DNA from: Pseudovibrio brasiliensis
GTDB taxonomy: Bacteria; Pseudomonadota; Alphaproteobacteria; Rhizobiales; Stappiaceae
Direction of reading: 5' to 3'
Length of the DNA: 64,000 bases
Assembly: GCF_018282095.1 (NCBI RefSeq)
Contig: NZ_CP074126.1
Coordinates: forward strand, 4,772,771 to 4,836,770
Part shown: positions 26,415-35,829 of the stretch, piece after piece
Numbering within the stretch: position 1 is the stretch's first letter
How the letters are laid out: each line of letters begins with the position of its first letter
The notes under the pieces: model-generated
Told to the model about the DNA's origin: nothing
Database searches by the model: none
What the model saw: only the letters and a program-made list of their open reading frames with translations
Position numbers and translations under genes: made by a program

Positions 26415-28817
26415 CTACCCACCTCCGAATAGCCTTCCAAGCAGATCCAAAGGGCTGGTGCTGTTGTTGATTTGCCGCGGTGGAGCGGTAGTAGCCTGCA
26501 CAGCTGGCCGCGGTGGCTGTGGCTGCTGAGGAGCAGTCACAAAAGTTGGCTGACGCCGTGCTGGTGCTGTACCTGGCTTTTGCAATGGAGATGTCTCCGC
26601 AAGGTTGATCGGCACGCCCGGCAACCGCGCAATCGGAATGTTCTGATGCTGCGTTTCCATTATCCAGGCCCAGATCTCTGCTGGCAGCGTCCCTCCACTC
26701 ACCTTCTTCATCGGCTTGTTGTTGTCATTTCCAAGCCAGACAGCAGTGGTCAGTGAACTCGTGTAACCAATGAACCAAGCGTCTTTATAGCCCTGCGTGG
26801 TCCCGGTTTTGCCACCAGCTGGGCGCCCTGCTAACAATGCGCGCTTACCTGTGCCCCCATAAATAGTTTGGGCCATCATGCTGTTGATTTCGCTGAGCTT
26901 ATCGCCCCGAACAACGCGCCCTGTCCCATCACCTGAACGCCGGTAAAGCACTTCACCCTTCTCATTGCGGATCTGCCGAACCACATGCGGAACCACACCA
27001 TATCCACCATTGGAAAATGGCACATACGCTGCAGCAATCTCTAAAGGCGTAACCTCAGAGGTTCCCAGTGCAATTGAAGGGTTAGACTTCAATGAGGACG
27101 TAATGCCCAACCGCCGCGCAGTTCGCGCCACATTCGCAGGCCTCACTTCATGCGCAAGCTTGGCAGCAACTGTGTTGATGGAAAACGCCAGCGCTTGTGT
27201 CAGCGTCACATCACCATAGTAGCGCTTGGTGTAGTTCTTTGGTGTCCAACCGCGATACGTCACGCGCGCATCACGGCGAATGGTATTCGGCCCAAGTCCA
27301 CGCTCCAGTGCTGCCAGATAAACAAACGGCTTAAAGGCAGAACCGGGCTGTCGGCGCGCATAAACCGCACGGTTGAACTGGCTCTTCCGATAATCAACCC
27401 CGCCCACCAGAGCGCGGATCGCACCACTGCGATTGAGTGTAACCACAGCCCCCTGGGTCACGTTAAATTCTTGACGAGACTCAGCAATGCGTGAGGTAAG
27501 CGCTGTTTCTGCTGCCTGCTGCATGTCCCAGTCGATCGTCGTGTCGACAATAATGTCTTCACCGATAGATCCCACATAGCCCGGCAGCAATTCCATTACA
27601 TAATCAGCTACATAATTGCCGCTGCTGCTGTTGTGGCTGGTGACCACATGTGCCGGATTAAACAGAGCATTCTTGGCGTCATCTGCCGTGATGAAACCCG
27701 CGCTATGCATAGCTGCAATAACAACCTGCGCGCGCCCTTCTGCCAACTGAGCGTTACGCGTTGGAGCATACTTACTCGGCGCTTTCAGCAGTCCTGCAAT
27801 GGTTGCAGCCTCTGCCAGATTGATCAGGTGTGCCGATTTGCCAAAGTAAACCCGGGCTGCCGCATCTACACCATAGGCTCCAGCGCCGAGATAGACCCGG
27901 TTTAGGTACATCTCCAGAATTTCTTCTTTGCTGTAGTTCCACTCCAGCCATAGGGCCATCACCACTTCCTGCATCTTGCGCTGCATGGTGCGTTCAGGCT
28001 TCAAAAACAGGTTCTTAGCGAGCTGCTGTGTGAGAGTGGACCCGCCCTGAACGGTACGCCCGCTGGTGTAGTTTACAAACGCGGCACGGGCGAGGCCGAT
28101 TGGATCGATCCCAAAATGATACTTGAACCGCCGGTCTTCAATCGCCATCACAGCATCAGGCAAGTACTTCGGCAGTTGCTCCAGCCGAACGGCCTCGCCG
28201 CCCGTGTCTCCACGGTTTGCGATCAAAGTTCCGTTTGCAGAAACAATGCGCACATTCGGTGGCCGCTGCGGCACAGCCCACTCTGAGGCTGGCGGCAAAT
28301 GTGCAGCGTAATAAGCAAGAATACCGCCAACAACAACGATGCCCCAAATGCCGAGAACCACGCTCCAATACATGCAGAAGCGCAGCGACTTCCACATAAA
28401 CCGCCGGAACTTATTCTGACCTTTGGGCTTTCCGAAGGATGTCGCAGCATCCAGTGCTGCCAATGTCTGCTGCTTCGCCTTCCGGCTCGGCTTCTTCGCA
28501 GGCCGTTTAGCTGAGGTGCTTTGCGTTTGCCGTGGCCTCTGCGGTGCAGGTTTTCTGCTCGGCGCTGAGGGAGCTTGTGGTGAAGGACGTGGTCGTGGCG
28601 ACGCCTGCTTGTTCGTGGCGGCGACTTTGTTTGGACGGCGGATGTAATCCTCGTCGTCTTCAGGTCGCAGCGCTACACCTTGCAGGCGAGGACGCTGTGA
28701 TTGTGGAGGGCGTTTAGGCTGACTGCCACCGGGATGCTGAGGCGGTCTGCCGGAAGGGCGTTGCCCGGGGCGCACAGGCCTCCGTTTTCTGCCATTTCCA
28801 TTTTGGCCAGTCGCCAT
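26415..28817 (-). CDS. mrcA: Penicillin-binding protein 1A, bifunctional
   Basis: 800 residues. This class A PBP polymerises and cross-links peptidoglycan. The first ~140 residues are an unusually Pro/Arg/Gln-rich cytoplasmic tail. One transmembrane helix follows (SVVLGIWGIVVVGGILAYYA). The glycosyltransferase domain shows AIEDRRFKYHFGIDPIGLAR and GGSTLTQQLAKNLFL. The transpeptidase domain has the nucleophile motif PGSAFKPF (SxxK), FSINTVA (SxN) and KTGTTQGYKDAWF (KTG). The C-terminus is Pro/Gln-rich. A possible activator lipoprotein lies at 37.1 kb. Confidence 0.93.
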   Translation of the reverse strand: MATGQNGNGRKRRPVRPGQRPSGRPPQHPGGSQPKRPPQSQRPRLQGVALRPEDDEDYIRRPNKVAATNKQASPRPRPSPQAPSAPSRKPAPQRPRQTQSTSAKRPAKKPSRKAKQQTLAALDAATSFGKPKGQNKFRRFMWKSLRFCMYWSVVLGIWGIVVVGGILAYYAAHLPPASEWAVPQRPPNVRIVSANGTLIANRGDTGGEAVRLEQLPKYLPDAVMAIEDRRFKYHFGIDPIGLARAAFVNYTSGRTVQGGSTLTQQLAKNLFLKPERTMQRKMQEVVMALWLEWNYSKEEILEMYLNRVYLGAGAYGVDAAARVYFGKSAHLINLAEAATIAGLLKAPSKYAPTRNAQLAEGRAQVVIAAMHSAGFITADDAKNALFNPAHVVTSHNSSSGNYVADYVMELLPGYVGSIGEDIIVDTTIDWDMQQAAETALTSRIAESRQEFNVTQGAVVTLNRSGAIRALVGGVDYRKSQFNRAVYARRQPGSAFKPFVYLAALERGLGPNTIRRDARVTYRGWTPKNYTKRYYGDVTLTQALAFSINTVAAKLAHEVRPANVARTARRLGITSSLKSNPSIALGTSEVTPLEIAAAYVPFSNGGYGVVPHVVRQIRNEKGEVLYRRSGDGTGRVVRGDKLSEINSMMAQTIYGGTGKRALLAGRPAGGKTGTTQGYKDAWFIGYTSSLTTAVWLGNDNNKPMKKVSGGTLPAEIWAWIMETQHQNIPIARLPGVPINLAETSPLQKPGTAPARRQPTFVTAPQQPQPPRPAVQATTAPPRQINNSTSPLDLLGRLFGGG

Positions 28818-28966
28818 AACTCCAAATCACCCCGATACTAATCACTAAACGCAGGCGATGGTGATCAGATAAGACTGAGCATGCCTGAACAAACACAGGC
28901 CACAGACTGCTTGGGAGAGAGACTGTAACCTGGATACAAAACACGAACGACTTTAAGGAAACAGGC

Positions 28967-28983
28967 TTAATTCTGTGTTAAAC
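28967..28983. promoter_or_regulatory. CtrA-like site upstream of PBP1A
   Basis: TTAA-N7-TTAA followed by AC, close to the alphaproteobacterial CtrA consensus TTAA-N7-TTAAC, about 150 bases before the PBP1A start. One base differs from consensus, and chance occurrence is possible. Confidence 0.3.
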
Positions 28984-29045
28984 CATTCACGTGAATTGCG
29001 AGGATCAGTAACCAAATCTGCAGAGCTTTTATCGATATCAACGCA

Positions 29046-29075
29046 AACAAAAAGGGCGGAAAACCGCCCTTCATT
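29046..29075 (-). terminator. Terminator of olsB
   Basis: On the minus strand a perfect 8-bp stem (AAGGGCGG pairing with CCGCCCTT) with a TTTT loop is followed by TTTG. Confidence 0.85.
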
Positions 29076-29096
29076 GAATGAGCCGCTTTTGAGAAC

Positions 29097-30038
29097 CTAG
29101 CTGGAATACCGGCTGGCATCCTCGCCATAGTAATTCACGTAGCGCGAGTTCAGCTTAGAGACCGGCATGATGATCAGCACATCAGTGGTTCCAAACTGAT
29201 GGTCAATCACAGCACCATCACCGATAAAGGCACCAAGACGCAGATAACCCTTAATGAGCGGTGGCAATGAACGCAGCGCAGCTCGCTGATCTACTTGATC
29301 TTTTGAAATGCGGTTCATGTCCACATACTGGTCAGGAAGCGCTGAAACGCGCCATTCTTCAGGAGCACCTGCAAAATGGTGCAGGAAAGAGAGTTGCTCT
29401 GCGAGGAGATCAGGATCGGTGCCCTCAATCGAAGCACAACCAATCATTACATCCACATTATGCATCAGCACATAAGACCAGATGCCATGCCACAGCAGTT
29501 CAACGGTCTTCTTGGTGCGATAAGGCTTCAAAACACAGGAGCGACCAAGCTCCATGAAGTTCAGATCACTGTGACGATCCAAAATTCCCTGAATATTAAA
29601 CTCACCAGCTGTATAGAAACCACCGTTCAACTCTGCCAGTTCCTGACGGAGAAGGCGATATGTGCCAACAATCTGAGGTTTCAGTTTGGAGAACGGTTTA
29701 TTGCGAACCTGACTGTTGTGATCCACTACCAGCAAATGATCGCAGATTTCGTCGTAACTGTCGCGATCAAGGCGGCTCAGTTGCGTTTGAGCATCTGCAA
29801 TTGCAGACATCTCTTCGTAAAACACTTCGTAGCGCAAACGCTGAGACATCTTGAGTTCTTTGGTGCCATTGGAAAGGCGAACTTCAAGCGGTCCAATCTT
29901 ACCGAGGCTTTGTCCTGCCTCCGGCATTTTTCCCAGCATTGCCTGTGGGATCCACCGTGGCGCAGGTCGCCCTGCAAGCTTGTTCGGTGTGATTTTTCTT
30001 AGGACTTTCATAGGGGAAAGATGTCCAGATCCAGCCAT
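29097..30038 (-). CDS. olsB: L-ornithine N-alpha-acyltransferase (ornithine lipid synthesis)
   Basis: 313 residues of the GNAT-like/hemolysin acyltransferase family that includes OlsB, which transfers a 3-hydroxyacyl group from acyl carrier protein to ornithine to make lyso-ornithine lipid. Family segments are LRYEVFYEEM, CDHLLVVD, GTYRLLRQE, GEFNIQGIL, FMELGRSCVLKPYR and MIGCASIEGTDPD. OlsA, the second acyltransferase, is not next to it. In Sinorhizobium, olsB is induced by phosphate starvation through PhoB; a PhoB-like box with a TATCAT -10 lies about 130 bases upstream here. The start could also be the ATG at 30011. Confidence 0.85.
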   Translation of the reverse strand: MAGSGHLSPMKVLRKITPNKLAGRPAPRWIPQAMLGKMPEAGQSLGKIGPLEVRLSNGTKELKMSQRLRYEVFYEEMSAIADAQTQLSRLDRDSYDEICDHLLVVDHNSQVRNKPFSKLKPQIVGTYRLLRQELAELNGGFYTAGEFNIQGILDRHSDLNFMELGRSCVLKPYRTKKTVELLWHGIWSYVLMHNVDVMIGCASIEGTDPDLLAEQLSFLHHFAGAPEEWRVSALPDQYVDMNRISKDQVDQRAALRSLPPLIKGYLRLGAFIGDGAVIDHQFGTTDVLIIMPVSKLNSRYVNYYGEDASRYSS

Positions 30039-30167
30039 ACTATAAATATCTCATATTGCTTAGGTGTTTAAAAAACATTGCAATAATGAGAACGCCTTTC
30101 TGAATTTGCACCAATCGAGTAACCCATGTCAATTTTGGGTAGTCAATCTATGATATAAGCTCGTTTT

Positions 30168-30185
30168 AGGACAGTTGAGTGACAC
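30168..30185 (-). promoter_or_regulatory. PhoB-like box upstream of olsB
   Basis: Read on the minus strand: GTGTCAC-TCAA-CTGTCCT, two 7-base half-sites with a 4-base spacer. The Pho-box consensus is CTGTCAT-N4-CTGTCAT/C; 10-11 of 14 half-site bases agree. A TATCAT lies 12 bases downstream, which is the distance expected for the -10 of a PhoB-activated promoter. Confidence 0.55.
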
Positions 30186-30299
30186 AACACCAACATTTAT
30201 CCGCTTAAGCGTGCCCATATCTGCTAAACCATGCTGTCACCACAGTTAACCTGAGTATAACAACCACCTCTTGATATTGAACAGGCTAAATATACCAAG

Positions 30300-32546
30300 C
30301 TATCCCTTAGCATACCGCTTTAGCACAGCTTCGAGATCCTGCTTTTTCAGGGGTTTGCTCAAAAATCCATCTGCACCAGCTTTCAGGGCCTCTTCTTTTG
30401 CCTCCGGCATAACATCCGCTGAAACAACATAAATCGGAACCTGGGCCGCAGAGTTATCCTCTCTGCCTCTAATTTGGGAAATCGCTTCCAGTCCATCAAG
30501 GTCCGGCATGTGAAGATCCATCAGAACCACATCAAATGTTCCGGTTGCGCTGAGAGTTACAGCCCTGTGACCGTCTTCAGCGAGCTCCGCGTGGTGCCCC
30601 AGTTTGCCTAGCAGCACCTTGATTAGCATCCAATTGATCGGATTGTCTTCTGCCACAAGAACATTGAGATGAGGCGCGCGCTCTTGCGATTCTGTCGTCT
30701 GCTTGATTTCCTCTGGAGCTGCACTGCGTTGCCCATCCGTTTCTTCCACTTCGGGACCAAGCGCAATCACGCGCAACAAAGACGTGCGGCGTACAGGACG
30801 TGTCAGGTAGCCAGAAAACTCGCCAGTTTTGATATCGGCAATGCGAGCTCGTTCCTGAGGTTTGATGAATACAATGATCTCAGGAGCATGAGTAGAATGC
30901 TGCTGATAGAAGTCACGAATACGCTCAACATACTCTTCGCCAACCAACAGGCGATCAAGCTGGGCTCTAAACAGATTTGCTTCCAAGTCTTCTGTATCAA
31001 GTACTCGGGTATGAGCAAAACCATTACTAATCAGAGTTCTCTGAACCAGATCAGCTTCAATATGATTACTGGTCAGGATTGCAATGTGCTCTGAATGTTC
31101 TTCAATAGCCTCGTCGACAATCTGATCGAGCGGCATTTCAAGAAGAAATGTCGAACCACATCCGAGCTGGCTTTGAACAGTCAGTGAGCTGCCCATCAGT
31201 TCTGCAAGTCTCTTGGAAATCGCCAGTCCTAATCCGGCACCATCAAACTTGCGGTCGCGCCCATATTCACCTTGTTCAAACTCCCGGAAGATGCGCGCTG
31301 CAGTGACGTCATCCATTCCAGGGCCAGTGTCTTTTACTGCAAATTCTAATAGATGATTGCCAGCAGAATCCTGCGACACCTGCAAGACCAGTGAAATACC
31401 GCCCTGCTCCGTGAACTTGATCGCATTGCCAACCAGATTATAGAGCACCTGCTGAAGCCGTGCTGGATCGCTCTGGATCACCCCCGGGACTTCCGGTGCA
31501 ATGTAAGAACCGATCTGAAGCCCTTTGGCATGAGCCTTGGGAGACAGCAGCTCCACCACACGCTCGACCAACGGTGTCAGTTCTACCGCTCCGGTCTCCA
31601 GCTCCAGTTTTCCGGCTTCGATCTTTGAGTAATCAAGAACCTCATCAATTAGCATGAGAAGCGTTGAGCCGGATGTTTTGATAGCGTTGATGTAGTTTTG
31701 CTGCTCTGCAGTTGTTGAAGTGTCGTCAAGCAAATCGGCCATGCCCAGTACGCCGTTGAGAGGCGTTCGGATTTCATGACTGACCATTGCGAGGAACCGG
31801 GATTTAGCTTCACTGGCATTCGCGGCATGGTCCCGGTCTGCACGTAGCTTTTGCTCTGCGTGCCGCCGGTCTGTGACATCCGTGAGGATCCATTGGATGA
31901 TCGGAGCGCCTCCGCTGCCGTCACGAATACTCAAACGCAGCAGAGAATACCAACGAGTGCCATGCTTTGTGCGCAAGGCAACATCTTCCGTTGTTCCTGC
32001 CGCACTTTCTTCAAGTTCCGGAGTGAAGTCTTCCGCGTAAGGCAAGTGAATGGCTTTGCCCACCTCAATGCCAAATCCAGCAGGAAAATTCCGCTTACCC
32101 GCATCATTGATGGAGAGCACGAGACCGCTGCTGTCACAGCGGATAACAATTGCGCCCAGCGCATCCAGAATGGAACGGTGCCGATCATCGGCTTCACGCA
32201 GCTGCCAATCCGCATCACTGGCCAGTTCAGAAGGATCTTCCAGCTGCTCCACCTCACTTTGGATTTGGGCAGCTTTCCAGCTTTGTGCAATCACATCACT
32301 TGCAGGAAAACGGCGGAACAGAACTGCACCTGCACCGAAGGCAAGCACCACCACATAGAGGCTTTGCGCAGAACGCCAATCTGTCAGAAGCAACGCGATT
32401 GCGAGACAAACAACGCCAACGAAGATGGAGAGGCTCTTGAGAATAAAAGAGGACTGCTCAGAGACTTCTGTTTGCTTGATCAGAGACACGCGAGCCTGAG
32501 TAACAACGTGGGTGCTCTCCTCGGTTTTTAGTCTCCGCTTCAACAC
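30300..32546 (-). CDS. Hybrid sensor histidine kinase/response regulator
   Basis: 748 residues from a GTG start with GGAG eight bases upstream. Two transmembrane helices (about residues 35-55 and 60-78) have almost no periplasmic loop between them, so the signal may be sensed in the membrane or cytoplasm. A PAS domain follows (about 120-230), then HisKA with phospho-acceptor His257 (AMVSHEIRTPLNG) and the HATPase domain (DTGPGMDD, GAGLGLAIS). Next is a segment with receiver-like fold but no acidic acceptor (about 490-610). Last comes a complete receiver with Asp677 (VLMDLHMPDLDG) and Lys in LSKPL. No separate response regulator is adjacent. Confidence 0.93.
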   Translation of the reverse strand: MLKRRLKTEESTHVVTQARVSLIKQTEVSEQSSFILKSLSIFVGVVCLAIALLLTDWRSAQSLYVVVLAFGAGAVLFRRFPASDVIAQSWKAAQIQSEVEQLEDPSELASDADWQLREADDRHRSILDALGAIVIRCDSSGLVLSINDAGKRNFPAGFGIEVGKAIHLPYAEDFTPELEESAAGTTEDVALRTKHGTRWYSLLRLSIRDGSGGAPIIQWILTDVTDRRHAEQKLRADRDHAANASEAKSRFLAMVSHEIRTPLNGVLGMADLLDDTSTTAEQQNYINAIKTSGSTLLMLIDEVLDYSKIEAGKLELETGAVELTPLVERVVELLSPKAHAKGLQIGSYIAPEVPGVIQSDPARLQQVLYNLVGNAIKFTEQGGISLVLQVSQDSAGNHLLEFAVKDTGPGMDDVTAARIFREFEQGEYGRDRKFDGAGLGLAISKRLAELMGSSLTVQSQLGCGSTFLLEMPLDQIVDEAIEEHSEHIAILTSNHIEADLVQRTLISNGFAHTRVLDTEDLEANLFRAQLDRLLVGEEYVERIRDFYQQHSTHAPEIIVFIKPQERARIADIKTGEFSGYLTRPVRRTSLLRVIALGPEVEETDGQRSAAPEEIKQTTESQERAPHLNVLVAEDNPINWMLIKVLLGKLGHHAELAEDGHRAVTLSATGTFDVVLMDLHMPDLDGLEAISQIRGREDNSAAQVPIYVVSADVMPEAKEEALKAGADGFLSKPLKKQDLEAVLKRYAKG

Positions 32547-32610
32547 TGCTTTTGCTCCAGCCGAACTATTTCGGAAATTCAGTAAAATTCAATTGGTAGG
32601 ATATAACAGA

Positions 32611-34137
32611 TTATGCTGCTGCCAAATAGGCCGAAGAGCGCTTGAAACTCAATGCTTCAGCCAGATGAATCCTCTGCACCTTATCCGAACCATCCATATC
32701 TGCGATTGTGCGAGAGAGTTTTAAAACGCGATGATAGCCTCTCGCAGACAGACCAAACTGGATGGAAGCCTGCTCAATCAATTCCATGCTGCCATTATCA
32801 AGTGCAACAATCTGTTCGATGATCCGCGCACTTGCATGAGCGTTTACAGTTATGTCCAGTCCCAACGATGCATAACGTGCCTGCTGAATAGCCCGTGCTC
32901 TTGCCACGCGCTGGGCCACAGTCTCGGAGCTTTCCGAAGTTGTTGGACTGATCAAGTCCTTTGCTGAAACTGCTGGCACATGCAACTGCAAATCCATGCG
33001 GTCGAGGAAAGGTCCGGATATGCGAGATTGATAGGAACTGGCGCATTTATCACCACGTCGGCAAGTGTGGCCTGGCTCTCCGGCATAACCGCAACGACAT
33101 GGATTCATCGCTGCAACGACCTGCACTTTGGATGGATAGCTAACGCGGTAGTTGGCTCGCACAATTGTTGCCACACCATTCTCGATGGGTTGCCGTAGGC
33201 TATCCAGAACGGAGCTATCAAACTCCGGCAGCTCATCCAAAAACAATACGCCGTTGTGTGCTAGTGAGACTTCTCCGGGCTTGGCTTTTATCCCTCCACC
33301 CACCAGAGAAGCCATGGAAGCTGAATGATGTGGGGCTCTGAAAGGTCGTTGATTGCTTAAAGCGCCATCTTCCAGCTCTCCTGAAATCGAAGCGATCATG
33401 GATACTTCCAGCAGTTCCCGAGCAGAAAGCGGAGGGAGCAACGAAGGCAATCTACTGGCCAATAAGGTTTTCCCGGAACCCGGAGGCCCAACCATCAAAA
33501 GGTTATGAGAACCCGCAGCAGCAATCTCCAAAGCACGCTTTGCCGTCTCCTGACCGCGAATATCCGCTAGATCCAAAGAACTGGCGGTAAGTGGTGAACT
33601 ACGCGGTTTCGGATCGGATAGTGTTATCTCCCCTTTCAGTGCGCGGTAAAGCTGAATCAGTGAGCTTGCCGCGATGATCTTCAGGTTTTCGTCAGCCCAT
33701 GCAGCTTCGGAGCCGCAGCTTGCCGGACAAATCAACCCCTTCTTGTTGGCTACAGCGGCAATTGCGGCAGGCAGGGCTCCGTTAACGTGGGAGATACTGC
33801 CATCAAGTGCAAGTTCGCCAATAACAACAAAGCCTTCCACCGCCTCAGCAGGCAGAGCTCCCATAGCGACCAAAAGCCCTAGAGCAATAGGTAGGTCGTA
33901 ATGGGAGCCTTCCTTGGGAAGGTCAGCAGGCGCCAGGTTTACTGTTACGCGCTTGGCTGGTAGCGCCAATCCCGAGGCAATGAGTGCGGAGCGTACCCGT
34001 TCCTTGCTTTCTGCGATTGCTTTGTCTGGCAGGCCAACAAGAGTGAAGTAGACGGAGCCGGGACTAATCTGGACCTGCACATCAACATTGGCAGCATCGA
34101 CGCCCTGAAAGGAAACGGTAGAGATGCGAGAAAACAC
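32611..34137 (-). CDS. YifB/ComM family Mg-chelatase-like AAA ATPase
   Basis: 508 residues from a GTG at 34137, with CAGGAG six bases upstream; the longer frame to 34206 adds 23 unrelated residues. The N-terminal ChlI-like domain starts FSRISTVSFQGVDA. The AAA core has Walker A VGPPGSGKTLL, Walker B LFLDELPEF and the sensor region VVAAMNPCRCGY, followed by a four-Cys stretch (CRCGYAGEPGHTCRRGDKC) typical of the family. The C-terminal domain ends with RGYHRVLKLSRTIADMDG. ComM in competent bacteria is a branch-migration helicase for integrating incoming DNA; whether that applies here is inference. Confidence 0.93.
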   Translation of the reverse strand: MFSRISTVSFQGVDAANVDVQVQISPGSVYFTLVGLPDKAIAESKERVRSALIASGLALPAKRVTVNLAPADLPKEGSHYDLPIALGLLVAMGALPAEAVEGFVVIGELALDGSISHVNGALPAAIAAVANKKGLICPASCGSEAAWADENLKIIAASSLIQLYRALKGEITLSDPKPRSSPLTASSLDLADIRGQETAKRALEIAAAGSHNLLMVGPPGSGKTLLASRLPSLLPPLSARELLEVSMIASISGELEDGALSNQRPFRAPHHSASMASLVGGGIKAKPGEVSLAHNGVLFLDELPEFDSSVLDSLRQPIENGVATIVRANYRVSYPSKVQVVAAMNPCRCGYAGEPGHTCRRGDKCASSYQSRISGPFLDRMDLQLHVPAVSAKDLISPTTSESSETVAQRVARARAIQQARYASLGLDITVNAHASARIIEQIVALDNGSMELIEQASIQFGLSARGYHRVLKLSRTIADMDGSDKVQRIHLAEALSFKRSSAYLAAA

Positions 34138-34287
34138 CAGACACTCCTGCAGCCACAATTTATCAGAATTGCAGTAATTAAGCAGGAACGAACGGGAAAC
34201 ACACAAGCCTTGAATACTCAGAAATACGAAAGCTTCCTTTAAAAGCTTCAGGTAATTTCTTGAGTTAAAGAAACGGCTGATACGATA

Positions 34288-34321
34288 AAAATGAAAAGGC
34301 CCTGTCGTGAAACAGAGCCTT
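34288..34321 (-). terminator. Terminator of gshB
   Basis: On the minus strand a 10-bp stem (AAGGCTCTGT pairing with ACAGGGCCTT, one G-U) is followed by TTCATTTTTA. Confidence 0.75.
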
Positions 34322-34329
34322 GATCTTGT

Positions 34330-35304
34330 TTAGCTTTCCAGCTTGCTTTCAAGCACATCCCAAACCCGGGCCGCTACATCAGGGCCACCAAGTTTCTGAA
34401 TGGCACGAATGCCTGTCGGTGCTGTTACGTTGATCTCGGTGAGGTTTCCGTCAATCACGTCGATGCCAACGAGAATGAGGCCCTGTTCCTTCAGCGTTGG
34501 CCCAAGGCGTGCGCAGATTTCTCTTTCTCGCTCAGTCAGATCGCTGTCCTTCGGAGAACCGCCACGGACCATGTTGGAGCGCAGATCGCCTTCAGCAGGC
34601 ACACGGTTCACTGCACCAGCGAACTCGCCGTCCACCAGCAGAATGCGCTTATCACCGTGCTTTACATTCGGCAGGAACTTCTGAATGACCCATGGCTCGC
34701 GGAAAGTCACGGAGAAGAAGTCGTAGAGAGAGCCGTAGTTCAGATCGTCTTGCGTTACGCGGAACACCGCCGCACCGCCGTGGCCAAACAGCGGCTTCAT
34801 GACGATATCGCTATGTTCTTCGCGGAAGGCATCGATTTCTTCGCGATCATGGGTGATCAGTGTTGGTGGCATCAGATCAGCGAACTGAGTCACAAACAGC
34901 TTTTCAGGCGCATTGCGCACGGAAATCGGATCGTTCACCACAAGTGTCGTCTTTGAGAGCTTTTCGAGAATGTGGGTCGCTGCAATGTAAGCCAGATCGA
35001 ACGGAGGATCCTGACGCATCAGCACCACATCCATATCGGACATGTCAACGCGCTGTGGCTCACCAAAACTGAAGTGGTTGTCGGCTTCATCGCGCACAGT
35101 CACTGGTTCAACGCGGCACATAACCTTTTCACCCCAAAGCGCCAGCCGCTCCGGTGTGTAGTGATACAGTTCGTAACCACGATCCTGCGCTTCCAGCATC
35201 AGTGCAAAAGCACTGTCGCCTGCAATGTTGATGGTGGAGATGTGGTCCATCTGAACCGCGACTTTAAGCGGCAGCTTGGCACCAGAAGTAGCTGCTTGGG
35301 GCAT
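34330..35304 (-). CDS. gshB: Glutathione synthetase
   Basis: 324 residues from the ATG at 35304 preceded by AGGAG. It joins gamma-glutamylcysteine and glycine using ATP. The ATP-grasp fold is visible: VVLMRQDPPFDLAYI, VNDPISVRNAPEKL, VMKPLFGHGGAAVFR (glycine-rich loop) and INVTAPTGIRAI near the C-terminus. The usual bacterial motif there is INVTSPTG, so Ala replaces Ser. It follows yraN and rsmI on the same strand; the gap to yraN is about 115 bases. Confidence 0.96.
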   Translation of the reverse strand: MPQAATSGAKLPLKVAVQMDHISTINIAGDSAFALMLEAQDRGYELYHYTPERLALWGEKVMCRVEPVTVRDEADNHFSFGEPQRVDMSDMDVVLMRQDPPFDLAYIAATHILEKLSKTTLVVNDPISVRNAPEKLFVTQFADLMPPTLITHDREEIDAFREEHSDIVMKPLFGHGGAAVFRVTQDDLNYGSLYDFFSVTFREPWVIQKFLPNVKHGDKRILLVDGEFAGAVNRVPAEGDLRSNMVRGGSPKDSDLTEREREICARLGPTLKEQGLILVGIDVIDGNLTEINVTAPTGIRAIQKLGGPDVAARVWDVLESKLES

Positions 35305-35421
35305 AGGCACTCCTAAAATAACGCAGGGGTAGAAATCCACGTAAATAATAATGGATGTTAGCCGCAGATATGTGGGTCAGAAAGCAATTTGTCTACATTT
35401 TTGCGATAAAATATTTGTTTC

Positions 35422-35829
35422 CTAAAAAATTTCAGCTTCGAAAAGATTAGGAAAATGCTGGGCTTCCCCATGCTTTGGCAGAATAACCGCATCAAATCTC
35501 AAGGTTTTTCCCACCACTTCATGGTGGTGAGAAACCCATTCCCGCGCGGCATTGGCGATCCGTCGTTGAGAGCGTTGCGTGATTGCATATAAGCCATCAT
35601 CCACACCCCGCCGTGCCTTCACCTCCACAAACACGATTGTCTGGTCCTGTTCGGCGATCAGATCTATCTCGCCTTGCTTGGTTTTGTAGCGTCTTTCCAG
35701 AATCTGCCAGCCCGCCTGACGAAGCAGCATCTCAGCCTTTAACTCCGCTTGCAGCCCTTTGCGGTAGGCCGCCTGCTTCTTGAGAAGGTTGCTCTTAGTC
35801 GCTCTCGGTGTCTTCTGCGGATCCTGCAT
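35422..35829 (-). CDS. YraN family protein (UPF0102), nuclease-like
   Basis: 135 residues. YraN proteins have a restriction-endonuclease-like fold, seen here as GEIDLIAEQDQTIVFVEVKAR with the D...ExK pattern. The role is unknown, although the family often travels with rsmI and Holliday-junction genes. The start at 35829 lies inside the 3' end of rsmI (35-base overlap), with GAG seven bases upstream, so translational coupling is likely. Confidence 0.9.
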   Translation of the reverse strand: MQDPQKTPRATKSNLLKKQAAYRKGLQAELKAEMLLRQAGWQILERRYKTKQGEIDLIAEQDQTIVFVEVKARRGVDDGLYAITQRSQRRIANAAREWVSHHHEVVGKTLRFDAVILPKHGEAQHFPNLFEAEIF

